Source: Onthophagus taurus (lineage: Eukaryota > Arthropoda > Insecta > Coleoptera > Scarabaeidae). From it: 64,000 nucleotides of DNA. Within the stretch, counting starts at the first letter, position 1. Every line of letters begins with the position of its first letter. The notes under the pieces are model-generated. The model did not search any database, had not been told where the DNA came from, and saw only the letters and a program-made list of their open reading frames with translations. The translations under genes were made by a program, and so were the position numbers. This document shows positions 22,136 to 32,356 of the stretch, in pieces. The stretch spans positions 9,486,001-9,550,000 of the forward strand of contig NC_091968.1 in assembly GCF_036711975.1 (NCBI RefSeq), in the 5' to 3' direction.

Positions 22136-22141
22136 AATAAT

Positions 22142-22487
22142 AATAAATAAAATTCGTTTTTGCACCTAAATGGATTTTTATTTAAATTTTTCTCTCAACC
22201 GGTTTCGCTATATATTTACAGCATCTTCAGGAGATTATGTCATTTTGTTACAAAAGTTAGAGGATTAAAAATTGTGTTAAGAATTGTAAATTGTTTAAGA
22301 ATTCTTAACACAATTTTTAATCCTCTTCAATCATAATTCAACAAAATTCTCTGTGTCTCATTCTATAGGACACTTTTGTAATAAAATGACATAATCTCCT
22401 GAAGATACTGTAAATATATAGCGAAACCGGTTGAGAGAAAAATTTAAATAAAAATCCATTTAAGTGCAAAAACGAATTTTATTTATT
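22142..22487. repeat. 346-bp inverted repeat with hammerhead-like motifs in both arms
   Basis: Arms 22142-22256 and 22373-22487 (115 bp each) are almost perfect reverse complements. A second, off-centre hairpin (22259-22285 with 22300-22326) lies inside. Each arm holds a CTGAAGAT...GCGAAACCGGTTGAGA block (22193-22234 minus; 22395-22436 plus). It abuts the 3' end of the decayed LINE and ends in AATAAAT-like runs. It may be an inverted pair of PLE terminal repeats. Confidence 0.8.
22395..22436 (+). ncRNA. Hammerhead-like motif, right arm of the inverted repeat
   Basis: TCTC pairs with terminal GAGA (stem I). CTGAAGA is followed by one extra U, a short stem II closing on AGC, GAAA, and the palindrome ACCGGT as a minimal stem III with U before the predicted cut. 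The left arm carries the same motif on the minus strand (22193-22234) with a better GCT/AGC stem II. The extra base and weak stem II leave activity doubtful. Confidence 0.4.
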
Positions 22488-23795
22488 AGACATAAAATGG
22501 AAAAAAAATCATCAAACAATAATAATAATAATAACCCAAAACTTATTTTGGGTTGATTTTGGTAAAATTTATTAATATTGATTTTATTGGAACTTATGGT
22601 GGCGAAGTTCCGTTTTTGGGTTTGTGATTGAAACAACTGATTTAACTAAATATATTTATTCTTGTGTGGCTTCCCAACAGTGCTATCTTTCTTACAACTT
22701 ATGTTAATCTGATCCAAATTTAACATTATTCTATCGAACTTGTATTTCCCAACCGACGCGCGACGGTCTTTTCATTTTCAACCAATCAAAATTTAATCAC
22801 GCAATGAATTGAACCGATAAAATGCACTTGACAACAGGTCCAAGATTGCTGACAAATTAGAAAAATCGATAGTTAATCAAATATATGTTATTCTTTGCGA
22901 AATACAAGTTCTTAATAACGCAACGTGAGTTCTTGATCGGCACTTTTTCCGAGTTTGGAATTATGTATTTTAATAAAAAATTTATTTTTTAGCTTTAGCA
23001 TATTGTAAAGCGGCCGTTATAAGATGTAACATGGATCTGACAACTGTGTTCCCGAATCGCTCTTTCATCATCCAAAATATTTAAAGCTAGAAGAGAGCTT
23101 GTGCGTTATTAATAAAAATATCGGATGATTCATCCCTACCTTGTTCTTTACTAAAGAGTTCTTTAAATATTTCGTGATTTTGTTTCTTGCATCAAATGCG
23201 TGTTTAAGTTACGTCCGTCAGTGTTGCCGATCATTTGTCGATACATCCAGAAAAGTTTCTGACACATTCAATGTTAAAATTGTAAAAAACTTCGAAATAC
23301 GAAAATCACCAACAACGCTAGATAACAGTGAACTAAAATCCCTAATAATCTAGGGACTTTAACCGTCAATCGATGCATTTGATGTTTCCCAATATGTTCT
23401 AGTATTAAAACGCGACACGAGTTTTAAAAAGTTCTACGAGTGTTATACCGATGAAATAATCGAAATCAATAATGATCATTACCGAATGAAACGAGTACCG
23501 CGTAGTGAAATGAATTGTAAACAAACTTCGAAATACGAAAGTCACTAAAACTCACTAGAAGTAACTAAATATTTCGCTGTTTTGTCGCTGGATGGCATCA
23601 TCCGATAACAGTCAATAAAGTCCCTAGATATATCTTTAACAGTCAACTGTCAACCGATTTTTATGACGTGTATCAATATAGTTGCTAAAACTGTTAAATT
23701 ATTTTTGATTATTACTGATTATTGACTACAGTAATTTAGTAAGTATTGTAAGTATTAAAGAACTGGGCTGAGGCACGGAACTTAGTAGTAGTAAC
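22488..23795. other. Unassigned AT-rich stretch with a weak direct repeat
   Basis: No gene recognised. The words 'cttcgaaatacgaaaatcac' near 23290 and 'cttcgaaatacgaaagtcac' near 23528 start two diverged copies that also share 'gataacagt', 'ccctaga' and 'cagtcaac'-like blocks, with a period near 238 bp. Their origin is unknown. Confidence 0.4.
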
Positions 23796-23801
23796 TTTAT
23801 T
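23796..23801 (-). terminator. Polyadenylation signal of P450 gene C
   Basis: AATAAA on the minus strand, 36 bp past the stop codon at 23837-23839. Confidence 0.5.
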
Positions 23802-23836
23802 ATTCAAAACTGTTATCATTTAATACAAGTAAAACA

Positions 23837-25490
23837 TTAGGTAGAGTCATTAATTTTATAATATTCCAATAAAATATCATGTTTACTCGTCAACATGTAA
23901 TATCTTTCATCGATTTCAATCGGATTTTTGGTTTTCGGATTCAAACGAACTTCGAAATTGTCCAACAAAGCCACCAAAGCAACTTTAATTTGTGTCATTG
24001 CAAATCTTTGACCTACAAAAAAAAAATTATAACATTTGCTTTTCTTGTAGTAATGTGAAAAGTTACCAATACAAACCCTTGGACCTTGTCCAAAAGGAAG
24101 ATAAGATCCTTTAACGATTTTAACTTGATTTATTTCAGAAAATCTTTCCGGGTCAAATTTTTCGGGGTCCTCAAAATATTTCTTATCCCTTTGAATTGCG
24201 TAAATGGGAATTTCAATCGGAGTTTCAACATCGATTTTTAATTGTTCACTGTTTCCGTTGATTGGTGGGAAATAATAAGTTTCAGTACAAACTTTCGACA
24301 AAGTCATAGCCGGTGGATACAATCGTAGCGTTTCTTGGATAATCCAATCTAAATAATATAAATCGTTAATAACATCGAAAGTTAATTCTTTGTGTTTTTG
24401 TAAGGTTTCTTTAATTATTGTTCTGGCTTTATCTTGAATTTCGAAATTTTTCGATAACTCAAAAAGTGCAAAGTTTAAACAAAAAGAACTTGTTTCGATT
24501 CCTTCGGAGAAAAGGATGAAAATATGTGCGATAAGGTCTTCTTTTGTGTAATTTGTATCTTTTTCCATTGTTTCCATCATGTTGTTTACAAAATCTTTTC
24601 GTGTTATTTTATTTTCTTGTCTATATTTTAATATTTCACTAATTACGTTATTGAAATAGTCTTCAGCTTGTTTTGGGACGAACCTAAAAGAAATAATCAA
24701 CGATTTTATTTATTATTGTAATTTTTTTACTTCAATCTAAGAATTGATGTTAAAGATGGAAAAATCATCTCTATGAAAACTTTGATTCCATGAATCGTGG
24801 ACGGTGTCGACCATAATTTTGATATCTTCCTAAAGCTAGCTTCTTCATCGCTAAACGAGTTTCCTTCCAAACCCATCACGCAACTAACTAAGATATCGGT
24901 GGTAAATTTAGAAGTTAATTCTTTAGTTTCAATCGAGTTTTTATTTGATTTTGTGTTGTTAATAAAATTAATCAAATCGTTGGAAACTTTCTGCATTAAT
25001 GGAAACATTGTTTTTAACTTCACCGGGGTAAAATTTGGGTTTAAATAAGATCTTTGTATCTTCCAACGTTGTCCTTTTTGGAAAAAAGGATGTTTACTGA
25101 AATAAGGATCAAGATTTTCATCAATTTTCCAAGGATTATCCATAAAATTATTAAAATCTTTTGTGGTGATGTTATGGATTATTTCGGGATCTCTTAAAAT
25201 AATTCCCGGTTTTCTTATTTTGTAAAATCCAACGTAAGGATGATTTGGAAATTGACTGAAAGTATTCAAAATTAATAACAAATAAAAAAATAAATAATTA
25301 ATTACTAATAAATATCCGCATGTTCTTGGCCGATAGATTTTTTTAACAAAATCGAATTGTTTAAATTACCAAAAATAATATGCGGTTGTGGATAAGGAAC
25401 ATTTCGTTTCTTCCAATACAAAAAATTATTTCTTAAATAGAAATAAATCAACCCAAAAATGAATAATAAAAAAATAACAAACATCTTCAC
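23837..25490 (-). CDS. Cytochrome P450 gene C (CYP clan 3 type), four exons
   Basis: Third paralogue. Exons: 25490-25306, 25255-24731, 24683-24067 and 24012-23837, with GT-AG introns in phases 2, 2 and 1, giving 500 codons. Features in order are an N-terminal hydrophobic anchor, PYPQPHIIFGN, helix C WKIQR, I-helix SEGIETSS, ETLR (no intron here, unlike genes A and B), PERF, and haem loop FGQGPRVCIGQRF. The last intron cuts the glycine codon right after the haem cysteine; it is in frame and free of stops, so unspliced RNA would read through it. Exon 1 is 185 nt, exactly as in gene A. All catalytic motifs are intact, so it is probably functional. Confidence 0.92.
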
Positions 25491-25503
25491 AACATCGCTT
25501 ATA

Positions 25504-25539
25504 ACTGACTAACGTTGATTATACTTGATTATTTTTATG
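25504..25539 (-). promoter_or_regulatory. Core promoter of P450 gene C (TATA plus initiator)
   Basis: On the minus strand CATAAAAA (25539-25532) lies 31 bp upstream of the A in a TCAGT initiator (25508-25504), the classic arthropod pair, a few bases upstream of the ATG at 25490. The very short predicted 5' leader (about 15 nt) is unusual, so the true start site could differ. Confidence 0.45.
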
Positions 25540-25559
25540 AACTCCGCGAGGTCATATTT

Positions 25560-25999
25560 ATTACTCCCCCCCAATCATTTACTCTTTGATTAAATAATTC
25601 CGTTCAACTACTCCAACCTTTCTAACATTAACGAAAAAAAATGCAAGATATTTCGCTGGGTTCTAATTGAAACGATAAATCCCTCGCGGAGGGGTGTCTA
25701 AGGACCTGGTGCACTTTTTTCCGTCTCCCATTTCAATTTTCTTTATAAATCGCGCTGCTTAGAAGAATAAATGCTCAATTACGGTCAAGTAGGCGAGCAC
25801 GAAAGAAAGATAACGCGTAAAGAATCGCCTACTATTTATTCTCCGTTTTAACATCCTATCATAATCGTTGTTGAAAAGGAAAGAAAGAAAAATGTTACAA
25901 ATTTTCTATTTTAATTAATTTTAAAAGTTTTTAAAGAGATAAAGTATCCTACAAAAGTAATAATAATAATATTAAAGATTTAATAATAGTTTGATGTAA
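25560..25999. other. Upstream region of P450 gene C
   Basis: Mixed AT-rich sequence with a GC-richer patch around 25670-25830. No gene, known repeat or element end is recognised. Confidence 0.4.
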
Positions 26000-26355
26000 A
26001 TTGTTAATTACCAGGTCGACTTTAGCAAAGCCTTCGACAAGCTGCATCATGGCCAAACTAGATAAGTTTAGCCTGATGTCCAATCTTCTTTCGTGGGTAG
26101 CAACATACATTTCAAATAGATACCAAGCTGTAAAAATTAATAATTTTGTATCTAATTTTACCTTAGTTACCTCTGATGTGCCTCAGGGTAATCACTTGGG
26201 ATCTTATTTTTAGCTTATATTAATGATATGTATGAATGCTTCCACCATAGTGCTTTTCTGCTTTACGCTAATGATTGTAAAGTATTCTCAAAGGTTCAAT
26301 CAACTTCGGACTGTGTAAGGTTACCAATTGATCCAGACAGATTACAAATATATTG
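26000..26355 (+). pseudogene. LINE RT fragment (catalytic blocks)
   Basis: Broken plus-strand frames contain DFSKAFDKL (about 26020), VPQGNHLGSYF (about 26185) and LLYANDCKVFSKVQ (about 26265), where the second active-site Asp is replaced by Asn. This resembles Jockey/CR1-type RTs. It ends abruptly near 26355 where an earlier RT block from another LINE begins, so the order of motifs is scrambled. Confidence 0.7.
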
Positions 26356-26487
26356 TCGTAGTCACAACATATTTAGCACCGAACAACACGGTTACCGAAA
26401 GCTAAGATCGACATCATCAGCTGTTACGGGTCCTTTGGAACTGATAGCAAATGCGTTCAACAAAAAGGAAGAAGCGCTATTTAAATA
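26356..26487 (+). pseudogene. LINE RT fragment upstream of the nested minus-strand LINE
   Basis: The frame reads FSTEQHGYRKLRSTSSAVTG and then AFNKKEEALF, the RT block that precedes the first catalytic Asp. It stops where the minus-strand LINE ends. Coding of the same type resumes at about 29143, so 26356-26487 and 29143-30000 may be two halves of one LINE interrupted by the 26.5-29.1 kb element. Confidence 0.6.
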
Positions 26488-29142
26488 ATCGTTTATTGTG
26501 CAAAGCTACAAATAAGCAAAAAATATCATAGCAGTTTAACAACAATGCATACATTAAATACAAGTTATTAGAACGAAAATAAGGAAAGCTACTAACTATT
26601 CGCTTCGCACAACCGCCGGGCGACAATTCAGGAACAACGACCTGATCTTCCATTGTCACCCTGATACAAAAGAAAGAGAAAAAAAAATAAAGTATACAAA
26701 AATAAAAAGATTTAATAATACTAATAAAACTAACATTAATTCACATTCCGATTACTTAAATCAATCTACATCAGACACAATTAAGAGAAGAGAAAAAAGA
26801 AAAATGCGCATATATAAATTTTACAGACTTAATATAAAGATATCAAAAATTAAACGAAAACAAGAAAAATGAAAATAGAAAAAGCAAAATCAAATATGCT
26901 AGACCGTCAAATAACCAAAAAGTGCTACCAACTGAAAGCGTCGCCCAATACATTCAAATATCGTCCCTGACTGATAATCAAAGTCTGACTCTCGAGTAGC
27001 CCCGCATAAAGTGCCATTCGAAACCGCGCCACATCAGCAATCCTAAGCTCAATAGGCAACTCATTATATGATTTGTATATATGATAGGAAAATGAACGTT
27101 TAAACATTGAAGTTCTGTGATACGGGGGATAAATGTCGTATCTTCCTCTTGTATCACGAGTCCGAACCAAACAGTTAAAACGAATTTTATTAAATAAATA
27201 CTCAGGAGTTTCAGAGTTAATTAATTTATTATAAAATAGCAGCGTGTGAAGTTGTCTTCTATTACCCATTGACAACCACCCTGCTTCAGTTAGTTTATGA
27301 GTTATGGAATCGTATTTACGGATATTATAAATAAATCTTAAACAGTTATTTTGATCTACTTGAATGCGTTTAGCATCAAGAGTACCAATCGCAGGGTGAT
27401 ACACTGGAACCAAGTAATTAAATTGTGACAACACAAGTGCTTCACATAGTCTCCTTCTTAAGCGAGTAGGAAGACACGAGCGGTGAGGATATATTATCCG
27501 CAGGCCCATATATGCATTTTTTATGTACCGGCTAACTTGAGTGCCATATCTAAAATCATTGGACAAAGAAAGACCCAAACTCTTAGCCTCCTCGACAATG
27601 GGGAGGGTACATCCATCCATGTTAATGTTTATTAGATTTTTCAACTCCACACAGACACGCCGATTGCTGAACAGCACAATCGCAGATTTAGCTGGATTCA
27701 ATTTCAACTGATGCATATTTGATGTTACCCACAGGGTTTGGAGGTCCAGATTGATTTTCTCTTGAGCAGCAATATATTCCTCAGGTTTGAAAGAGTAATA
27801 CAGCTGAGTATCATCAGCATACATATGAAACTTATTAAATTTAATGCCTTTAAAAATAAGTGAAGTGTATAAGGTATACAAGAGTGGCGCGATTATTGAA
27901 CCCTGTGGGACACCATGCACCACCAGTCTAGGAGCAGACAGCACATTATCAATTTGAACAGCTTGGCAACGATCATTTAGGTAACCAGCAAGGAGTTGCC
28001 GTCCAGACTTACTCAGACCAAAGTATTTTAAAATGTTTAACAACATTATGTGGTTAACCGTATCAAACGCCTTACTATAATCCAACAGCGTCATTATTGT
28101 AATATCGCCCCTATCTGTAGCCTCCATAATGTCGTCCGTAACAGCCAACATCGCCGTCGTACAACTATGCCCCTCCCTAAATCCAGACTGAGTAGGTGGA
28201 AGGATATCATATAGATTGGCAAATTGTGACAGTTGATTCTGGATCACTCTCTCAAAGACCTTACAAAGAAATGGGAGGATGCTAATAGGCCGGAGGTCAT
28301 TAAAAGACGAAGGTTTTGAAACTTTAGGTATAGGTTTGACTATTGCACATTTCCAACAGTCTGGAACTGTGTTCTCCATCAAACATGAGTTGATAATATG
28401 CGTAACATAAGGCAACATCGTAGGGCAGCACAGCTTTATCATCTGGGAACTTAAACCGTCAGAACCCGCTGAAGACGATTTAGAGTTATAGATAATATCT
28501 TTTATAGCGTCAACGGTAACCGGTAAAAATTCAAAGTTACTGTCTGGAAAAGGAGAACAATCATACATGTCCACATCATACTCAACATTGCGAAAACTGT
28601 TAGCCACATCTGCTACCCCGTCAATGAAAAAGTTGTTAAGTTCAGCAACCTGCTTCAGACAGCAAGGCAAGTCAACGTGCTTCCTCCGTTTTACGGTTAA
28701 GGACTCGAGACGATGCCACACGTTTTTATTGGTAACGTTATTAGTTACAAAATCAAAGTATGCTCGTTTTTCTGCTGTTACCGCACGGGAAGTCAAATTT
28801 CGTAAATCTTTGTAATACTCCCAGGTACCGCTACTACCGGTTTGTTTGAATTTTTTCTTAGCAGCGTCTCGAAGTTTCATCATTAATTTTAAATTTTCAG
28901 TTAACCAAGGAGGGTTAATTTTAGAGAAAGTACACTTTTTTATAGGTGCATGTTGGTCAAACAGCGATATGATCTCACTATTAAAATAATTCACCTTCTC
29001 ATTAACAGAATTCATTCTCAATAAGGTTTCAAAAGGAACAAGATGCAGGTCACTAGTAAATTGCTCTAGATTAATATGCGTAATGCTACGAAGGTAACGG
29101 ACAGTCGGCACGTCACGATTAAAGAGTACTACGATATTATGC
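26488..29142 (-). mobile_element. 5'-truncated Jockey/CR1-like LINE with intact RT frame
   Basis: A minus-strand LINE copy. Coding begins within the last residues of the endonuclease (about 29142) and the RT frame ends at 26925. A 3' untranslated region of about 440 bp runs to near 26488, where AATAAA occurs on the minus strand. It separates two plus-strand LINE segments, so it looks like the latest insertion at this spot. No clear target duplication is visible. Confidence 0.8.
26925..29111 (-). CDS. LINE reverse transcriptase, 728 uninterrupted codons
   Basis: This is the best preserved retrotransposon frame in the window. In order it has a linker with INPPWLTENLK, then SAGSDGLSSQMIK, LRPISILPFLCKVFE, SGFREGHSCTTAM, the catalytic block LLDYSKAFDTVNH, GVPQGSIIAPLLYTLY, the active site MYADDTQLYYSF, and the thumb with AKSLGLSLSNDF. 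A C-terminal module with RGRYDIYPPYHRTSMF follows. All three catalytic aspartates are kept. The endonuclease is missing through 5' truncation, so the protein could reverse transcribe but the copy cannot move by itself. No promoter is visible. Confidence 0.88.
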   Translation of the reverse strand: MPTVRYLRSITHINLEQFTSDLHLVPFETLLRMNSVNEKVNYFNSEIISLFDQHAPIKKCTFSKINPPWLTENLKLMMKLRDAAKKKFKQTGSSGTWEYYKDLRNLTSRAVTAEKRAYFDFVTNNVTNKNVWHRLESLTVKRRKHVDLPCCLKQVAELNNFFIDGVADVANSFRNVEYDVDMYDCSPFPDSNFEFLPVTVDAIKDIIYNSKSSSAGSDGLSSQMIKLCCPTMLPYVTHIINSCLMENTVPDCWKCAIVKPIPKVSKPSSFNDLRPISILPFLCKVFERVIQNQLSQFANLYDILPPTQSGFREGHSCTTAMLAVTDDIMEATDRGDITIMTLLDYSKAFDTVNHIMLLNILKYFGLSKSGRQLLAGYLNDRCQAVQIDNVLSAPRLVVHGVPQGSIIAPLLYTLYTSLIFKGIKFNKFHMYADDTQLYYSFKPEEYIAAQEKINLDLQTLWVTSNMHQLKLNPAKSAIVLFSNRRVCVELKNLININMDGCTLPIVEEAKSLGLSLSNDFRYGTQVSRYIKNAYMGLRIIYPHRSCLPTRLRRRLCEALVLSQFNYLVPVYHPAIGTLDAKRIQVDQNNCLRFIYNIRKYDSITHKLTEAGWLSMGNRRQLHTLLFYNKLINSETPEYLFNKIRFNCLVRTRDTRGRYDIYPPYHRTSMFKRSFSYHIYKSYNELPIELRIADVARFRMALYAGLLESQTLIISQGRYLNVLGDAFSW

Positions 29143-30060
29143 CGAGAGTACTACGGTATAAGGGGTACTTCACTTTCGGTCTTCAAGTGGTTTACTGGAA
29201 AGGAAGATTCTCGGCAAGAAAACAGATACGGCAGGGAGTGCCACAGGGATCTGTTCTGGGCCCGGTTTTGTTCCTGATCTAGATCAATGACTTACCACAA
29301 AACTTGACGGCTGATTTGACGTGCCTTTTCGCTGATGATACTTCGCTGTTGGTGACATCTAGAGTCAGACAGGAACTCCTCGAAAGGTCCGAAGAAGTCG
29401 AGCTAGAAGCGAAAGAGTGGTTCACCAGCAATAAGCTAAGACTGAATGAAAAAAAGACGCAATCACTTATACTCACCAATAGAGAGCCAGATACGGGATA
29501 TACGATTAAATTCCTTGGTCTTAACATAGATTCCCACCTGAAATGGTATTCACATATAGAATACGCTACAAAAAAGTTAGCCACAGCAACCTACCTCATC
29601 AGAAGAATAAGGATTGTCTCAACGCATGAAGCTGCTAGAACCGCCTACTTCAGCCACTTTAATTCCATACTTCAATTTGGCATCGAGGTGTGGGGATTAT
29701 CGCCTCAAACTTCCAAGCTCTTAATCCAGCAAAAGGAAGTCCTTAGAGCTTTGGCGTATGCAGGACAGCGAGTTAGCTACAGAAGCGTCTACATACTGGC
29801 GGCAGTTACCCTTCTGCATAAGAACAAAATGAGATATTCATCTCATAGTGATATCCACCAACATGACACTAGTCAGAAGAACAAGATCGTCATTCCACCG
29901 CACCGCATCAAAAGAGCACAACATTTCTGAGTTGCCCATCTTCAGAGGAAAAGTGAAGCGATTGTTACTACAATACTCCTTCTACTCAATAAAGGAATAC
30001 TCAAATTGCATTTTTTATTGAATATTATTATTATTGTCTTGTATTGTTGACTATTGTACG
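29143..30060 (+). pseudogene. Jockey-like LINE 3' half (RT to C-terminus)
   Basis: Starts with a shifted YYGIRGTS block, then RQGVPQGSVLGPVLF, a stop near 29278, the active site LFADDTSLLVTS, WFTSNKLRLNEKKTQ, IKFLGLNIDSHLKW, and a C-terminal region with AARTAYFSHFNSILQFGIEVWG. The frame ends at 29930. A short 3' region with an (ATT)n-like run ends near 30060. The same RT style appears at 40201-41425. Confidence 0.8.
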
Positions 30061-30127
30061 CACATTTCTTTGCCACAATTAAACATTATTATTATTGCAC
30101 AAACAATTTTCTTTACTTAAATTATAA

Positions 30128-31490
30128 CAAATGCAATCAAATAGCATTCAGCAGAAAAACCGGGCCATTTGAAAAAAACTGTCGGAGGTGAAGGATCTTG
30201 GCGTTGTCCTGGATTCATAATTACTTTTCAATTACCATGTTGAGGAGTTACTCCGTAAAGCTAACAGGCGCTTAGGATTTATCAGTACTGATCAATATTG
30301 AGGTCTTATATTTAATCTAGAGTGCGTATGTGGTGGTGGTGGTGGGGGTAATCAGAAAGTCAGGCATGTTGGATGTACCAACCTGAACTTAGCTATAGTT
30401 TCAAGTCTCTATTGTACCTACAAATCTTACAAGTATAACCCCACAATTCTCATAAACATATTGTTATTTTTATTAAAATTTTATTTTTGTTGAAGGTTTT
30501 CGAATTCTTTTTGTTTTACATATATTTTTATAATTTGGTAGCTTGGAAGATTATTTACAACAGCCCATAAAATGTTTCTGGTTATTTAATTTGAAATTAA
30601 TAATGGAAGTTCAAGTAAAGTTATTATTAAGGAATGTTCAGTTCTTTTAAAATAAACTAACAATTATTTATAAGCAAAAGGTTAACGTGATCAATTGGAA
30701 TTGTTTTAAATATTTTCTTCTTAGTTTATGTTAATTATAAGGGTTATTGTGAAAAATTATTAAGTTCTTTTAAAATATTATATAATTAATAATTATTTAT
30801 CAATAAAAAATTAACATGTTTTGTGTTGGTTATTATTTTTTGTCTTTCCAGTTTATAGTAATGTAAATTCTTGCATAAGTATATATAAGAATTTCGAATT
30901 TCCCGCTAAGTTGGTACATCTAACATGGCGACCTTTCTGGCTTCATTTTAGGCGTGGTGGGGACAACAGCATACGCACTCTAGATTATATATAAGACCTC
31001 AATGCTGATCAACCTTTTACTGATCTTCATTGCATTAAAACTGTATTCATGGTTTACGTTAACAGTGTTCTTGATTAGATATACATTTCGGTTGTCTGGA
31101 ACCCTGTGTATACTACCAATGTTGACTACATTGAGGCTTTACAGAGAAGATTTTTACGATACTTGGCTCACAAGTTCACCCTACTTACTGTACATACGAG
31201 CAAAGTGTGTTTGGTTTGCAATCATTGCGGGGACGTCGAGTGGCCTCTGATGTGTTATTTCTGTATAAATTGATCAGTGGATCGATTGACTCGCTCGAGC
31301 TTGTGGTACAAATTGCATTTGCTGTTCCGAATTATCCCACACGAGATCAATGTTTGTTTCGACTATCCGCTTTCTCAACAAACGCGTATTATAACTCGTC
31401 GCTGCCGCGAATGATGTCAACTTACAATCGTCACTGTTCAAACTATAATATTTTTACTTTATTAATTTATTTTATTAACTAAATTTATTA
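30128..31490 (+). pseudogene. CR1/Jockey-like LINE 3' end, split by a hAT-like MITE
   Basis: The left piece has VKDLGVVLDS, KANRRLGFIS. After the 709-bp insertion, coding resumes with VWNPVYTTNVDYIEALQRRF. Near 31207 it continues GLQSLRGRRVASDVLFLYKLISG and FSTNAYYNSSLPRMM. This matches the C-terminal module of the LINE at 4605-6356 (RRFCGDILYFYKLLN, RTNACQNSPLLRMA). Stops and shifts make it inactive. Confidence 0.78.
30296..31004. mobile_element. hAT-like MITE with 8-bp target duplication
   Basis: A 709-bp insertion flanked by CTGATCAA at 30288-30295 and 31005-31012. Terminal inverted repeats start (T/C)ATTGAGGTCTTATAT and continue with TCTAGAGTGCGTATG. Subterminal blocks also pair (ATGTTGGATGTACCAAC near 30370 with its reverse complement near 30920). 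The interior is AT-rich with no transposase. The 8-bp duplication fits hAT or P-type elements; hAT is preferred but not proven. Confidence 0.8.
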
Positions 31491-31599
31491 ATGTCAACTG
31501 CGTAGTTTTCTTTTGCTTTTGTATTATAGTCTTTTGTACTATTTAGTGGATACTATTATGGGATCTCCTTATCTGTATCCCAAACAGTTAAAAGAAACA

Positions 31600-31950
31600 A
31601 ATTAATTGGGTTGGGTTGGCAAGTTAGAACAAGACATCGGAAGCCAAAAAGTAACTTGGACAGGAAATAGGAAAAAGATGCAGAAGATTAGAAAGAAACT
31701 GTAAAAGTAAGAAATAAATTTGGCAGAAAAATGTAGTGCTGAGAAGTGATTGACATAGAGCGGAGGGGAGGCCGTAGAAATAGACTGGTGATAGACCAAA
31801 GATGCTGAATACGGAGGAAATTGAGTAAGCTAGAAGCAGACTGTGGAAGCCAAAAATGGAGAGAGGGAAGAAGAAAAAGATGAAGCACGGAGAGGAAGAA
31901 GACTGGAAAGAAACTGTAATTTAACAGAAAAGTGTAGTACTGAAATGAGA
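31600..31950. repeat. Two diverged direct copies, period about 210 bp
   Basis: GGAAGCCAAAAA, GAAAAAGATG, GAAAGAAACTGTAA and CAGAAAA(A/G)TGTAGT occur in the same order at about 31636-31745 and 31845-31950. Nothing coding is recognised. It lies between two LINE fragments and may be noncoding LINE sequence or an old tandem duplication. Confidence 0.55.
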
Positions 31951-31959
31951 CTGGTATTA

Positions 31960-32356
31960 TATTTACATTTACATAAATTAGGGGAGACAAACTGCGACCC
32001 AAAAATCAAGAATCTGATACGAACAGCAGTGACATAACCGTCTCCTCATCCTCCGAACATAGTTGGCATTCAAAATCGTCGGCTAGACAAGTATGACAGT
32101 GGCAACGTTAATAAACAACTTCATTCAACTCATTCTAGAAGAACTGGTACATAGTAGGTGAAGTCTCCTTCAGCCCTGCTGAGCAGTGTATTTAATGTTC
32201 TCTTACAATCATTAACTAGAGCCGACACCGGTTTCACTGCCAGCAGCGCTTGAGCGGCTTGACTGTCTGAGAAAAATCGTACTGTCATATTCTTCATCCC
32301 TCTCTCAAGAAGGATTTTAGCACCCATGTCAATAGCAAATACTTCCGCCTAGAATC
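31960..32356 (-). pseudogene. R1/I-like LINE RNase H fragment
   Basis: A minus-strand frame begins AEVFAIDMGAKILLE and runs on with FFSDSQAAQALLAV, the second catalytic block of RNase H. The part near 31990 resembles the IRFSIFGSQF C-terminus of the related fragment at 44600-44820. The left end is cut exactly where the inverted PLE terminal fragment begins. Confidence 0.7.
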
